The translations under genes were made by a program, and so were the position numbers. DNA of 64,000 bases from Volvox africanus (taxonomy: Eukaryota > Chlorophyta > Chlorophyceae > Chlamydomonadales > Volvocaceae). The DNA is taken from the NCBI GenBank assembly GCA_030268105.1, contig BSDZ01000004.1, forward strand, positions 6,736,001-6,800,000. The letters are read 5' to 3'. Shown piece after piece: positions 48,667 through 61,500 of the stretch. Position 1 is the stretch's first letter, and each line of letters starts with the position of its first letter. The notes beneath the pieces are model-generated. The model did no database searches and was not told where the DNA came from. It saw only the letters and a program-made list of their open reading frames with translations.

Positions 48667-50264
48667 TATCATCATCATCACATAGCGAGTTCACGGTGCT
48701 GGTTGTTGCCATCTGTAGGATGATACCGTGTTTATGTAAAGAGGCGGGCCTTAATCCCTCAACCCTGCTGGCGCCGTACGGCCGTACTGCTTAAGCCTGT
48801 TACACAGTCCTCTACCATCTCCATGGTCGCCGTTGTTGGTTACCGTTGTCGGTTGTTATCGACTTTCTAATCCTACCGTTATAAGTTGCTGTGTTATCTA
48901 ATCATCACGGCATCAGGTGGGGGAGGCGGTGGGTTACTCGCCGCCTGTGTCGGGGGCTGGCGGCGGCGGCGTCACCGACGGTTGTTTTTGGATGGAGTGG
49001 CGGGACTTCATACAACATTACAAGGAGCTTACCTTCTGCTGCGCGTGAGTAAGACGTTGCACGCCAAAGGAAAGGATTGGAAAGGATAAGGATAAGGGCA
49101 TTAGGCGTGCGATAAACAACGCATCCATGGGACACAGGAGTTTAAGGCGGGCAGAAGGCGGGGAGAGGAGATTTTTGAAAAGGGCACGCTAGCAAGGAGC
49201 AATAATCGCTCAGAATGTGTGAAGTGCATATCATTGCGTGTGGCAAGGTATCTTGAAGTCAAGTTTTTGCTGTTCCAAGGTACATGGGTAAGAGAGGATA
49301 CAGCAGGTGGGACGGGCGCGTAGGGGGAGGAACGGCAACCCGTGTCATGAGAAATATTGGACGCCGTGTGTGTTTTCCCCGCCCCGCGCCATTCATTGCT
49401 TAAGCCACGCTGCCACTCTTTTCGGAACCCGCTGTCTCCGAACGCTCCAGAAACGGCTTCGACTACATTGAGGACGAGGCGGCAGGCTGGGTGGAGGTAT
49501 TTAACGTACGAAGGGCGGGTGCGGGGAGGGGCGCCCGGCGGAGCGGGTGCCCGTGGTAATGAAGATGTCAGGTTAAGATGGTATATGGCTGTCATATACT
49601 CTTTCCGTCTTTCCGTCCGTACCCTATGGATACAGAAAAGCAAGAGAGATTTCCGAATCCATCACATCGCATCGCATCACATCATAAACCTTTTACGGAT
49701 TCCGTGTTGTGTAATTTGCAACTAGGTTCAACTGAGTGCAGGTTAGAGCGGCGGTTTTCTTCGGGATATTTGTTATATTTATATTTATATTTATATTTAT
49801 ATTTATATTTATATTTATATTTATATTTATATTTATATTTATATTTATATTTATATTTATATTTATATTTATATTTATATTTATATTTATATTTATATTT
49901 ATATTTATATTTATATTTATATTTATATTTATATTTATATTTATATTTATATTTATATTTATATTTATATTTATATTTATATTTATATTTATATTTATAT
50001 TTATATTTATATTTATATTTATATTTATATTTATATTTATATTTATATTTATATTTATATTTATATTTATATTTATATTTATATTTATATTTATATTTAT
50101 ATTTATATTTATATTTATATTTATATTTATATTTATATTTATATTTATATTTATATTTATATTTATATTTATATTTATATTTATATTTATATTTATCATC
50201 ATTATTATTTTTAGTATGATAATTATTATAATTAGTAAAACTTATTGTTGATTATTTAATTCTT

Positions 50265-50302
<38 letters not shown>

Positions 50303-53300
50303 GCTGAGGGCCTAAGAACCAGATGGGCAGAGCCCTGCTGGTGCCTCCCTGCTGCTAGCGGGATGCCCTCATCCATGCAATCAAACCGACGTTGTTGTTG
50401 TTGACAAATGCCTTCAGGATCCTTCCTTCCCTCACGACCACCGGTCTCTCGGCGACTACAAGTTCATTTTGAACGGGCAACCCCACACGGGCGCTCAGTT
50501 GGACGAAGTCGTTAAGTGGTGAGTCCAGCAAGGGGGGGGGTAGAATGGATCGGGGCGGTAGTCGGAGCATACACGTAGTAAGCCGTTCATACACGTACAT
50601 GGAGAGGGGGATTACTGAGTAGGCAATTCAGGCATATCCCTCCCTCCTTCCCTCCCTCCTTCCATACGCATCCTCCCTCCACCATGCTTTTTCCTCCATC
50701 TCCATATATCCCCTCAACCCTCCCCCTCATCCCCCGTCACCCATCCCGCATTCACACACGCATACACACACGCATACACACACGCATACACACACAGGCT
50801 TCGTCTGAAGGAGATTGCGGCTCCGGAGCAGTTCCGTACGGGAGCTCGGGGTCTGAAGCTGTTTGCTGGGGGCGGCACCCACCCCGACGACATCGACGGT
50901 GGCAGCACGGGCCTTATGACGGCATTGGCCTGTCTGGCCAACAAGCCGGGGGCAGTCGAGGAGGTGTGTGAATGTGTGTGTGTGTATGCGGTTGTGCGCC
51001 TAAGGAGTTTCGGAATCAAAAGGGGGAAATAAGAGCATGTGGGGGGAGGTTGTGCTCGTGTTTGGAGTGTATTAGGGGAAACGAAGTTTGTGTGTGTGTG
51101 TGTGTACACACACGTGTATGTGTGTTTCGGAGGCCAACATGACAGGAGGGGTTACGATGGGAGCTGCTTTGGGGTTGGGATCCCATGGCCTCTTTTTCCA
51201 ACGACTACAACTGACCCTAACTACCCCCAACTACATTTTACCCTGACCTCTTTTTGGATAGCTATTCATCAGCGGGAAGGAGTACCGGCCGGATGGGTCG
51301 TACCAGGTCAGGCTGTACGAACCCAAGAGCGGCAATGCCTCCATCGCGCCGTTTGACGACTGGTATGACCCACGGGCCGCGTGTCTTCGTTATGTCCGTT
51401 ACCTCTTATCCGTTATGTGTCTGGTGATGGGACAACTTCGCAATGGAGGGGTCAACGGTACGACGGTGTGTACGGCATATTCCCGGCCCATTTACTTTTT
51501 CACCTAACAGAGGACTTCCAGTTGTATAGTTGTCATGAGGACATGTCGTTATAGCTGCGATTCGTTACAGCCCCCGGACCATTACCTTTCGGCTGCGGTT
51601 GCCGTTGAGGTTGTCGTTGTCGCCCGCATGAGTAACCCTCCTCTCCACCGTCCCTGGTGCCGTGTATCTGCCTGCGCTCCTGGTCTCGTCATTGCTATCG
51701 CTACTGCTATCGCTACTGCTATCGCTACTGCTATCGCTACTGCTATCGCTACTGCTATCGCTACTGCTATCGCTACTGCTATCGCTACTGCTATCGCTAC
51801 TGCTATCGCTACTGCTATCGCTACTGCTATCGCTACTGCTATCGCTACTGCTACTGCTACTAGGATTCCTTGCTACAATTCGAGCCCCATCACGAAGACC
51901 AAGATCCTGGGCAGCGAGGTGTGGGTACTGCTGCTTGAGAAGGCCGTGGCGAGACTGGTGGTGAGGTGGAGGGGGGTTGAGGGGAGGAGGGGGGGGGAGG
52001 AAAGGGAAGGGGAGGGAGGAGGGGAGCTCTTTCCGATTCGTGTCCATACACACACACACCTGTCCTCGGGAGACCGGATTGAAGACCGCAGTGCTCGTAC
52101 AATTACGGGTCCGTTTGGCAGTGCCCCAAAGGCTTCTTTGGAGGTCATCAGCTGCAGCTTCCACTGCACGGGGCCAACAGGCCACACATTTTAACCAGGA
52201 TTTTTGCGCGTGTCCATCGCCCCCTTTCTGACGTACACAGGAGTCGTACAGCAAGGTGTCGATGTGGGGGGTGCAGGTGTCTTGGGCCCTGGCGTGTCTC
52301 ACCGGCCAATACACATGCATGCTGATGTGGGAGGAGCCCAAGAAGGTGCGTGTGTATGTGTGTACGTTTGTAATGTTAAGGGCTTGTGATATAACGATAT
52401 AGCGGAAGTTGGGAGTTACTGGTTGGCAGTTATTGGTTAAGGACGCGAGGCCCGCTCCAGATAGTCACCTCCAGACAGGGTCGTCGTACGTGTTGTAGCC
52501 GCTGGGGAGGAGGAGAGTACGGCATACAGCTAACAGTACGACGGATGGAAGCATACGGCGTGTACGGCTTAGGGCAGTGCGAGAGTACGGCGGGGCCCCC
52601 TCCCTAACGGCCCATGCTGATTGAACGTATTGGTATCGATAAGGCCCCATTGCTGTTCCTTAGGGTTTTATTCCTTTCATTCCCCATCTCCCCAACCCCA
52701 ACCCTTTTTTATCACCCGCTCTTACCACGGGCCCTCGGACTCTCCCCGTCCTCTCCGAACGCACGTCCTTAGAAGTGGCGACGGTTGGAACTCCAGTACC
52801 TGGAGAAGCAGCCCGCGCAGTATCGGGCCGAGTATGCAGCGGACGATCAGTCCCTGGTGTCGGGCGATGATGTGTTCCGTACGTTAACGACACAGCTGCT
52901 GCTGGGGTGCCTGGTAGCGGCCGAGACGGCCAAAGAGGAGCAGGTGGTGGCTTCGGATCTGACCGGGCTGGCGAAGGGGCGGAACTACAGCGTGCTTGAT
53001 GCCAGGTCGGAACTCGAGGGGGCGAGATTTGGAGGGGTGGGGGGTTTTAGAGACCCGGATGCGAGGAAGAAGGCCTGAATTAAACCCTATCTTATTCCCA
53101 ATGACCACTGCGCAGATCCGTACGGCATCCTGACGGTCGTACACTGCGGATGGTCAAGGTGAGCCCTAAAATTCTCCCTCCCGGCCTCATGTGATGGGCA
53201 CACTCCCGGCCCAATACCTCATCAATCGAGTAAACATATGTGCTTTACCGGGGGGGGGCCTATTCCCTGTCTGTCTGTCTATCTGTCTGTCTGTCTGTCT

Positions 53301-55271
53301 GTCTGCGTCTGTCCGTCTGTTTGTCCGAGCCACAGTTTTGAGTACTGACCTCTGATTCTCGTATTATCTTCCATGTACGAACATACGTATCTCCTGCCTG
53401 CGAACAAATGGTGGGCGGTTGACATGATCTGGCTTGGCCGCGGCGTCATGGTGCCGTACACGCCTACCTTCCTGCCTATCTACCCACCCACTCGTCGTTT
53501 AGCTGCGTGATCCGGCAAGACAGGTACAGATTGCTTCCGTCTATCCGTACATCTGTGTATGTGTGTGAGCCATGTGTGATCAGCGGTCAGCCGCGCCCTT
53601 AGCAAGCACACCGCGACTTCAATCACGGCCAACTGTCTTCTTTTCAACTGCTTTTCTGTTACCCTGCAACTGACAATATTGCTCGCCGTTTGCCCACTGG
53701 CTTCTAAAGATTTTGACACAATTGCAACGGTCGTCCTCCCCTCCTCCCCTCCTCCCCTTTCTGCATTCGGCATCGCTCTCCTCCACGTCCCTCGATGTAT
53801 CGCTCGGCCTGTCAACCCTACCCACATCAGTACTCGTACCCACATAGGCATTCATACTCACAAAACCCCATTCGCGCAGAACGAATGGAAAGGCGACTGG
53901 AGCGACAGCAGCAATAATTGGGAGCGGTTTCCCACGGTACGACAGGGCTGGTGGACTCGGGTAGCCTTCGGGTTCAGAACTTCTAAATCCCTGGCTACTG
54001 TGACACGTACGACAATAAACCCCCCTCGGGACGGCTACAACATGACTTACACTATATTATATTCCTTATTATGTATATATATAAGAAGTATCGGAATTTG
54101 GATTTGCCATGTCTTTGTGGGGTTTTCCGGAACACGTTCGTCTCTCTCTGAACACGGGAATAGTATTGTACTTCATGGTATCATATCGTATCGTACCGTT
54201 CCGTTTCGTACGACACGTACAGGTGGCGGAAGCGTTGGAGTTTCGGCGCGATATGGGGAACGGCGGCGGTGAGGGTCAGGAAGGTGGCGGCGGTGAAGGA
54301 GGCGAAGCGACCACCCGCCGGCGTGATGGCTCATTCTGGATGACCTTTGAGGATTTCTTGGTGTACTTCCGACTGATTACGTTGTGCGGCAACAGGTACG
54401 ACAGTACGGCGATACAGTGGTTTTAGAGGCTATCCTAGATAAACCCCGCTTTTGTCGGGCTGCTCTTTCGGGCATCTTAAAACTTCAGCATCTTCAACAC
54501 CAGCTCTAAAACTAATACATGCACACTTCGATACGGGTTCGTGTCACTGAATCTGTTGCCGTACCGTGTCCCCTCCCTCGTCGTACCTCATCTCTCCCAC
54601 AACAACTGGAATGCACAACACGACATTTACGCGCAGCAGCCGCCAAGGCCCTATCTCCCGTATACGGTCATAACACTTCATTGTACGGCAAGTATCCCTC
54701 TGTTGACACCGTGTCTCCTTCCCATAATCCGCCCTCCCCATCCCAACAGCCTCCGCGGCAATCTTAAGCCTTGGGTGGCTAGCCAGCCTGATCTGGATGC
54801 GGCGGCACGGAGGCAAGCAGAGGCACGGAGGCAGCAGGCGCTGCGAGCAGAGCAGGTAGGTGAAGACTCAAGGGGCATCTGCTAGCCAACCACCGAACCC
54901 CCTTTTGAGTGTTGCTCTACTAACGATTGCAGGAAGCGTTGGAGGACTCGCAGCACACAGAGCTCCGGAAGCGGGCTGCGGAACGAACTCGCGGCGTGGC
55001 CACAGGAATGGTCTTCGCGCAGGCCGCTATAACTGCCGCTGCCAATGCGCCGCGGCGGCCGCCGCCGCCGCCGCCACCGTCAACTGCGGCGTCGCGCTCT
55101 GCATTGGCGGCAGCAGGGAGTGCGTCTGCCGGGTCCGGCGGCGCGGCGGCAGCACCGTCATCAGAGATGTTGGCATCAGCGTCAGCGGGTCCCGCAGTGC
55201 CTGCTAAACCTACCGTCGAAGTGGTTTCGGAGTCTAAATCGGGGCCTTGCAAGTCCTGTTCTATAATGTGA
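42979..55271 (+). CDS. Tandem calpain: active C2 protease module, catalytically dead second module, C-terminal CaaX box, 25 exons
   Basis: Calcium-type cysteine protease (clan CA, C2), 907 aa. Exons: 42979-43002, 43162-43256, 43564-43637, 44008-44108, 44812-44909, 45091-45166, 45496-45612, 46161-46337, 46719-46787, 47107-47199, 48213-48296, 48917-49044, 49451-49496, 50418-50518, 50798-50963, 51262-51362, 51864-51960, 52241-52345, 52773-53005, 53116-53158, 53503-53523, 53880-53936, 54223-54395, 54750-54855, 54933-55271; all phases close. Module 1 (about 9-394): [27 protein letters not shown] (C80), VRAHAYTV (H286), [12 protein letters not shown] (N311), TGDWSD: a complete triad. Module 2 (about 395-810) repeats the layout ([49 protein letters not shown]). 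Its triad positions are lost: a three-residue gap removes Asp-Cys-Trp, His becomes Arg654, and Asn becomes Asp679. A Gln/Arg-rich helix and a Pro/Ala-rich tail end in CKSCSIM, a CaaX box for prenylation with a second Cys that could be palmitoylated. Membrane attachment is inferred. Confidence 0.9.
43803..43925 (+). other. Possible cassette exon of the calpain gene (123 nt)
   Basis: An open, stop-free 123-nt segment between a strong acceptor (TCTTTTACAG) and a donor (GTGTAAG) inside intron 3. Its phase lets it be included without a frameshift. Alignment of module 1 with module 2 shows the main product skips it. Confidence 0.35.
44220..44385. repeat. TATA repeats and AAACCCTATA-type repeats in calpain intron 4
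   Basis: Two (TA)n blocks separated by several copies of AAACCCTATA/TAAAACCCTATA. Confidence 0.8.
44550..44602. repeat. (CA)n(GA)n microsatellite in calpain intron 4
   Basis: About 7 CA followed by about 19 GA dinucleotides. Confidence 0.93.
45650..45842. repeat. GCAGTAGCGGTG-type minisatellite in calpain intron 7
   Basis: Degenerate 6/12-bp repeats of GTAGCGGTGGCA and GTGACAGTAGCA directly after exon 7. The reverse complement resembles the 51693-51860 tract. Confidence 0.85.
46803..46902. repeat. GGGAGAGA-type simple repeat in calpain intron 9
   Basis: Purine-only tandem repeats just after the exon 9 donor. Confidence 0.9.
47435..47601. repeat. 53-bp perfect inverted repeat (hairpin) in calpain intron 10
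   Basis: Left arm 47435-47487 and right arm 47549-47601 are exact reverse complements over 53 bp, separated by 61 nt that contain a further AGATTG/CAATCT pairing. A transcript would form a long perfect hairpin, as in an algal small-RNA precursor, or the arms are the ends of a foldback mobile element. Confidence 0.9.
48628..48682. repeat. (CAT)n microsatellite in calpain intron 11
   Basis: About 18 CAT triplets with one interruption. Confidence 0.93.
49773..50196. repeat. (TTATAT)n hexanucleotide satellite, about 70 copies, in calpain intron 13
   Basis: 424 bp of essentially uninterrupted 6-bp repeat between exons 13 and 14, followed by a (CAT)n tract at 50268-50301. It produces long false reading frames of alternating Tyr-Leu, Ile-Phe or Ile-Asn. 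Confidence 0.98.
51693..51860. repeat. (GCTATCGCTACT)n minisatellite ending at calpain exon 17
   Basis: About 13-14 copies of a 12-bp unit that run into the exon 17 acceptor (51863/51864), so the tract also supplies the region where branch point and pyrimidines are expected. Confidence 0.95.
53261..53312. repeat. (TCTG)n microsatellite in calpain intron 20
   Basis: About 12 TCTG tetramers with small interruptions. Confidence 0.9.
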
Positions 55272-55927
55272 CGTGGCATATTTCCCGCCGGAGATATGTC
55301 GCACGGGCAGGCAAACAGTAGAAGAGGGAAAGGGCGGAAAGAGCAGGAGGGACCTTGAAGCCGGAATGGACCCATGGGACACGTGGCCTAGTCTATATAC
55401 GGTTGGAGCGTTGGCGAGATAGAAGCACAAATGGATGGATAAATAAATGGCATCTAAGACGGCGGATACCGGCCATATCGGCGTGACCTCCTGTGTGATA
55501 CCCCCGTACTAAGTATGTGATGATGTTCGACTTTCCTTAGTGCCACATGGCTCGTGAGCGCTGCTAACGGTCTGTGTGTTTGTGGGTGTTTGTGTGTTCG
55601 TGTTTGTGTTTGTGGGTGTATGTGTTGTGGCTAAATGTTTGCGGCCTGTTCGGCATTAAGACCTGCAGCAGCAGCACTAGCTGTTCAGGATCATCAACTG
55701 CCCCGTGATAAATTTTTTAATGTAGACTTTCAACGGTCAAATTTAAGCACATAATGTCAGGATCTGGATGGTGAGGCCGGCAGCACGAACTATCATAACT
55801 ACCGCCGCAGGTGCCTTCATAATGATTTATCGCAGGGCCCGTTGCGCCCCTGGGCTTCTGGTGCTCCCCTGCTGCTCCCCCGCTCGTCCCCTGTGGCCCT
55901 GTCACATGTACGATGAAGTAGTGACAA

Positions 55928-55932
55928 TGTAA
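55928..55932 (+). terminator. TGTAA polyadenylation signal, calpain
   Basis: TGTAA 657 nt after the stop codon; a long but possible 3' UTR. Confidence 0.45.
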
Positions 55933-58289
55933 TGCTATTGACCAAGTGGATATGAAAAGCCTCAACTGGGCTCAATACAGAACAGCAATCCCCCCACTGG
56001 TATCAAGTCCTCCTCCCTGACCGTCCATGGCTTGTCAACAATCAGTCCTCATCGAAGGCGCTTGAGCTAAAGTGAGCTAAAGTGAGCTAAAGTGAGCTAA
56101 AGTGACGCGACACACCCTCCCCTTCCAATTGATAGATGCATCTGACGATGTGCTCCGCTGCTGACAGCACTTCCTCAAGCCAATACACAACGACGTCAGT
56201 AGCATGTGGGGGGCAGTGTCTGGTAGGTGGTCGACCATATGGGCAGCAGGTTGCCGGTGCCAACCCACAAAGCCCATGTACGCACATGGCCACATGGGGA
56301 CATACATGAAGACGGAAGCCGCACCCGTCTCCGCGTTGTCGCATTCAGTAGCGTGGAGACCCCTCCCTCCCTCCCCTCCCTCCCCTCCCTCCCCTCCCCC
56401 CCTAGACAGGGGTGGGTTGCGGTTTCCCCCAGCCGAACAACAATCCCACGACCCGGCCTGGTAAGCAACGGGCCACCAGCTACTTATAAGGTTATCAGCA
56501 TTTCTGGATTTAGACGTCCGAATGGATCACCAGCAAGCCGTGTGCACAGCCTCCCCCCCACACACATGCGACCACAACAACCACCTCTAATAGCACTGCC
56601 ACCAATATCGCCCATATGCCACATCCTATGATGGGAAACGCGGCATATGCGCCCTAAGCAGCAGCGCACTAAGACGACCCGAATGCCACCGGCATAAGCG
56701 TCAACAGGCGGACCAACCGCGGCACATCGCCGGCCCGAGGAATGCTTACGGGACGACACCCCAAGGGCCATCCATATGCATGTGCTACACCGTCCTGGGT
56801 GTTCCAGTAATTTGCCAATAGTCCTATCCAGAACCGTAAAAATCTAAAACCACTATAAAAGCTTTAAAATTCCCTATCTATGCATGCTCCTCCCATCCCC
56901 AGTGGTGCTATGCTTTGCCTGCCACAGGTACGGAAGCAGTACGACGCGACGAGAAAACTGAGTGGGCGATCCCTCGTCAAAGAAATTGTCATCAGAATTC
57001 GACTGAGCAGTACTAAACCGATCTCTGATATTCCACAACGCGCATAGGCCCATCTGGGGTTCTTCAATGACACGCACAACTTGAAACAATGAAACGCCCC
57101 TAGCCTAATCCTCGCATCCCCTATTAGTGCCATGCCTGCCTCCATACATCGTACACAGTACTTGTATGAACAAAAAAAGCAGCAAAAGCAATCTACCAGG
57201 ATCTTTCCACCAGAAACAATCCCAGAATAAATGTCCGACTCCAGATGACCCGGCCGCACCTCCAGCCGCAGCAGCACATCAAGAAAAGGAACGAGTATTG
57301 ACAACTAAGGATTCGTTATATATGAACACTGCACCGCAACATCCATCTAAGGCTCGGCCTAACCCGCGATCCAGGTCGATATTAAAAGACAAAAAGAATT
57401 CGGCCCCAGGGCATCGAGCCGAGCTGAGCCGCGCCACGCCGTGCCGAGCTGGATATCTTCCCTGCCGGGAATCGCGGGCTGTTACCGCACTGTGACATTT
57501 CCCAGGTCCTGATCCCACATCCAGACTAGACCCGAAAGAGGCCGGCAAACAAAGCGCCGCCGCCGCCACCTCATCGGTCTCCACGTACATGAACACACTG
57601 ACCACCCCTACGTACATGCGATCTGCCTGCGGCTCCATCTCGAGGTTAGATTCAGCCGCAGGACACCGCCCACGAAGCGGCGAACCACGACGAGCCTATG
57701 GACAGACAATATACATCCATGCATACACACACCAGCCAGCCACCCAGCCACCCAGCAATGGTGGCACCACACCATTGCTGCCGATCATCTAAAAGCAGCA
57801 CAGGCAGCGGCATATCATCAGCCCCACGCATAATCTGACGCCATGCCCTTTTGAGGGTTTACGCAATTTTGTGCAAATCTTCTTTTTTCTTGTAATCATT
57901 GGTGTTCTTAGTTCTAAATACTGACATGGGGATACTGCGTATCGCCACTCAGGGGAATTGCCCCGCAAGCCCTGTAGTGGTGAAGCACACCGGCGGGTAC
58001 TGGTAGTGGTAAAGCACACCGGCGACAGCACCCTGTCCCCAAACATACATTGCTTGCCCGACGGCAAGCATGGCTTGTACCATCAGTTGCTTTGAACATA
58101 TGAAACTTAATGACAGGAAGCAGGCGACGACGACGATGATGCAGCATCATAATGCTCCTGTTATTCGATTCAACTGGTATGCAAGGCCGAGGTCCGCCAC
58201 TCCCACCGCCCCGCCCTGTCCGCATCATCCTCTCGTCCGTCCATCCGTCTGATCATGATCTTGCGACCCGTCCCGTTCGGTTCTCATTC

Positions 58290-58382
58290 CAACCGGCCGG
58301 ATAACGAAATCAGTTTTTCCAACCAGCTGGATAACGAAATCAGTTACTCCAACCGGCTGGATAACGAAATCAGGCATTCCAA
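58290..58382. repeat. Three tandem 27-bp repeats
   Basis: Units of the form CCAACCGGCTGGATAACGAA plus ATCAG-type ends, with small differences. Confidence 0.88.
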
Positions 58383-58549
58383 CGTGTTTGCATCTCCATT
58401 AAGTAGCTGGAGAGATATCATGAGGGAAGTGATAAGGCCCCGATGGATGGCTGAGGGCCTCGAGGCGCTTTCCCGTACAGGTAAAGCGCAGTACAATTCG
58501 TGCAACAAGCATCGTGAAGCAAGCATATGGTCAGATCTCGGACGACCCC

Positions 58550-61500
58550 CTACGACCGGGTACTGACGCCGCCGCTCAAGCTCCTCACACCGCTCCGAAT
58601 CCTCTTCCGCAGACCGCGCAACACTCCACGCACCGGAGAGAGCCGCGCCGTATCATCCATCAGCCGCGTCAGCTGCTGTGAAGACCGGCCCGCAGCGGCA
58701 GTACCATTGGCAGCGCTCACCCTGCCGTCCAGCGGCTGAGACTCGTTGCCACCACAGCCAACGCTGTCACCACCATCTAAGCCGCCGCGCTCGTACGGCT
58801 GTACGTGGTGCGCGTGCGGCTGGGCTGGTAGCGGTGAGGATGGTGGCGGCGCATCCCCTCCGTTGGCCGACGGGAGGAAACCACCGCCACCGCCACCGCC
58901 ATCGCCACCGCCACCGCCGCCGCCGCCACCGCTGCCAATCGTGGACGTTCGCCTGGAGCCCAGGATATTGCCAAACCAGGACACACCCCGACGTTGGGCG
59001 AGTCGCCGTGGCGGCGGCTGGGAGGGTGTTGCAGTAGCTGCAGCCGCGCCGTCAACTGAGACGCTGGTGTCGGCGGTGGGTCGCGACCCATCACCCATCA
59101 AGCAGCTGCCTCCCGCGGCACTACTAGCGCCACCACCGCTGCCATCCTCGGCTGCGGATACATTCAACTGCATTCGGTAGGACTTCAAATTGGCTTGCTT
59201 CAAGACGGTGAAGCTGGAGCTGCCCTGGGCGGGATGATGTCCGGGCGGCGGCCCCGCCGGTGAGGCCCCCATCGCCGCCGCCGCCACAAAGTGCGCGGAC
59301 GATGTCGGTGATACCCACATTGATGTTCCGCCGTACCCTGCTGACGTGCCGCCGATGGCGGCGGCGGCTTTCGCTGTGCTGGCAAGGAGCTCCGATAAGG
59401 TCGGCCTCGAGCCGGTTCGCATTTCGCTGCTACTGCCAACGGCGACGGTGCAGGTGCTAGTGCTGCTGCACTTCGGTACACCCGCAGCAAATGCAGACGT
59501 CGTCGCAGCGGTGACCCGCAGCGCGGCCGGAGTGCCGCGACCCAGAGACCCCGACCCCGGCATCGGTGCGAGGGTTTGTGGGTAGGCCACAAACTGCAGG
59601 CCGTTATCAGACTTGTCATCGGAGATGGCGCCGCTAACCAGACCACTGGCACCAACAGGGCCAGCGGCGCTACCGCGTACTGCCGACGCAGCTGGCAGCA
59701 CTCCTCCGGGAGCAGCGGCTGCTATCGCACCAGTGATCGATGGGTCTTCGGCCCCGGCGCTGCTTTCCGGGCTGCCCATCAGAATGCCACGAGACAGGGT
59801 TACCACGACGGCGCCGCCGCCGCTGGCTAAAGCCGCCGCGATGGCGCTTTGACCACCATGGCTGTAGCTGCTTGTCGTGTTAGCGGGCGCCATCGCAGTC
59901 GTGACCGGTGACAAATTGAAGCCTAACGTCACGTCAGCAAAAGACAGCAGGGACGGATTGCTGGAGCTCCTGTAGCTGCTGCCACTTACCAGGTGACGCC
60001 CGCTATAGGCCACCGAAGCACCAACCGCAGCGGCGGCAGCGGCGCCCCTGCCGCCACCGCCACCACTGCCACCGCCACCACTGCCACCGCCACTGCCGCC
60101 ACTGCCGCCACCGCCACTGCCGCCACTGCCACTGCCGCCACCGCCGCCACTGCCACCGCCACTGCCGCCACCGCCACCACTGCCACCGCCACTGCCGCCA
60201 CCACCACCACTGCCACCGCCGCTGCCGCCACTGCCGCCGCCGGGGCCGGCTGCCGACGCTCGCGTCATCGATGTGGCATGCAGTTGCGACAGGAAATCAC
60301 TCGACGACGGTAGGGTTTTATTCGCATGCAGCAGCGCCTGAAGCATCGATGGATTGGAAAGCTCCCGGTAGCTCTCTCCCTGGAGTATTCCTCTCCAGCT
60401 GGCGCCAGCGCCGCTGGCGCCAGAACCAGGTCTGATGACTCCGCTGCCACTGCCCGCGTCCATGCTGATGCCATGAGGGCCATCAATGAAGCTGGGTGGG
60501 CCCGTCGCTGACCAGGACGATCCGGAGGCGCTGGCCCCGCCACCGCCACCGCCACCGCCACCTCCGGCAGCCGCACCTGAACACCCCAATGCCGACACAT
60601 CCGCGGGTATGACCGTATGCAGCTGCTGGCGGGACAAACTCCCTCGGCCGGTACGACCAGTACGAAATTGTCCCCGGCGGTACCTGAGTTGCTGTCTGGC
60701 GGCCGGGTTTCTGTGCCCCGAAATCAATGGCACGGAGCCCGACGCATCACCGCCCGTCGCCACAGAGCCGACGCTGCCGCTGCCGCACATGCGACCCACT
60801 GTAACAGAGCTGATGTTGCTGCTGCCGTATGATGAAGCTGCCACCAGCAAGCCATCGCACCGCGTCGGCGGTGTCTCAGCGCTGGCGTAGCCGTTGCTAA
60901 CGTGATCCGCGGGAGAAGAGCGACGGTCGATTTCACTGCCGCGACTGAAGCTATAGCCACCGCCGCTGGATATGCACCGGTCAGCGCCGTCACCGGTTGT
61001 GCCTATGAAGCCGTCACCATCGTCACAGGTACCAAACAAGGTGCTTGTGGGCTGCTCGTAATCATCATTTCCTAGCCCTGCCTCTTCCTCACCGATACGG
61101 ATAAGGCCCGTGTCGTGAAGGTGCCGTCCCAAATCAAGAGAGCCTCGACAAGAGTACGACGTAGCGCGGGTGTCAACGCCGCCGCCGCCGCCACCGCCAC
61201 CGCCACCGCCGCCGCCCCCGGCAGGACCAGCGCCGCCAGAGAAGCTGCTCCCTGTCCCAAGCATGCCAAATGAGGTTGGCGTGCTCGTCCCGAACATTGT
61301 AAACGCACCGCCACTGGAGCCAGCTGCGGCCCCGCGCGTGTACGACAACCTGCCAGATGTGCTGCCGCCAAAGAGTGACGGCCGACCAATTCCGTTGCTC
61401 CGATGATCGCCACGCCCCGTTGCTGCGGCCGCAGCGGCTCTGGCTGTGGCCGTAGAGGACGCATTAGTACCGTATACCGAGGTTTCTGCTGCCGCCGCCG

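Larger units (their letters stand above)
55272..58549. other. Convergent intergenic region, calpain / giant frame
   Basis: 3.3 kb without a gene I can support. It contains the calpain 3' UTR, AGTGAGCTAA repeated four times (56068-56105), a CCCTCCCT tract (56362-56402) and three 27-bp repeats at 58290-58382. Several open stretches of 70-150 codons on both strands (for example minus 56874-57089 and 57279-57638) look vaguely protein-like but show no motif or consistent splicing. Confidence 0.5.

Noticed and set aside
49578..50251. Frames of alternating Tyr-Leu, Ile-Phe and Ile-Asn
   Set aside because: Artefacts of the TTATAT satellite inside a calpain intron.
51535..52341. Frames with Ser-Asp or Ala-Thr-Ile repeats
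   Set aside because: They translate the 12-bp minisatellite; the calpain exons on the plus strand explain the conserved parts.
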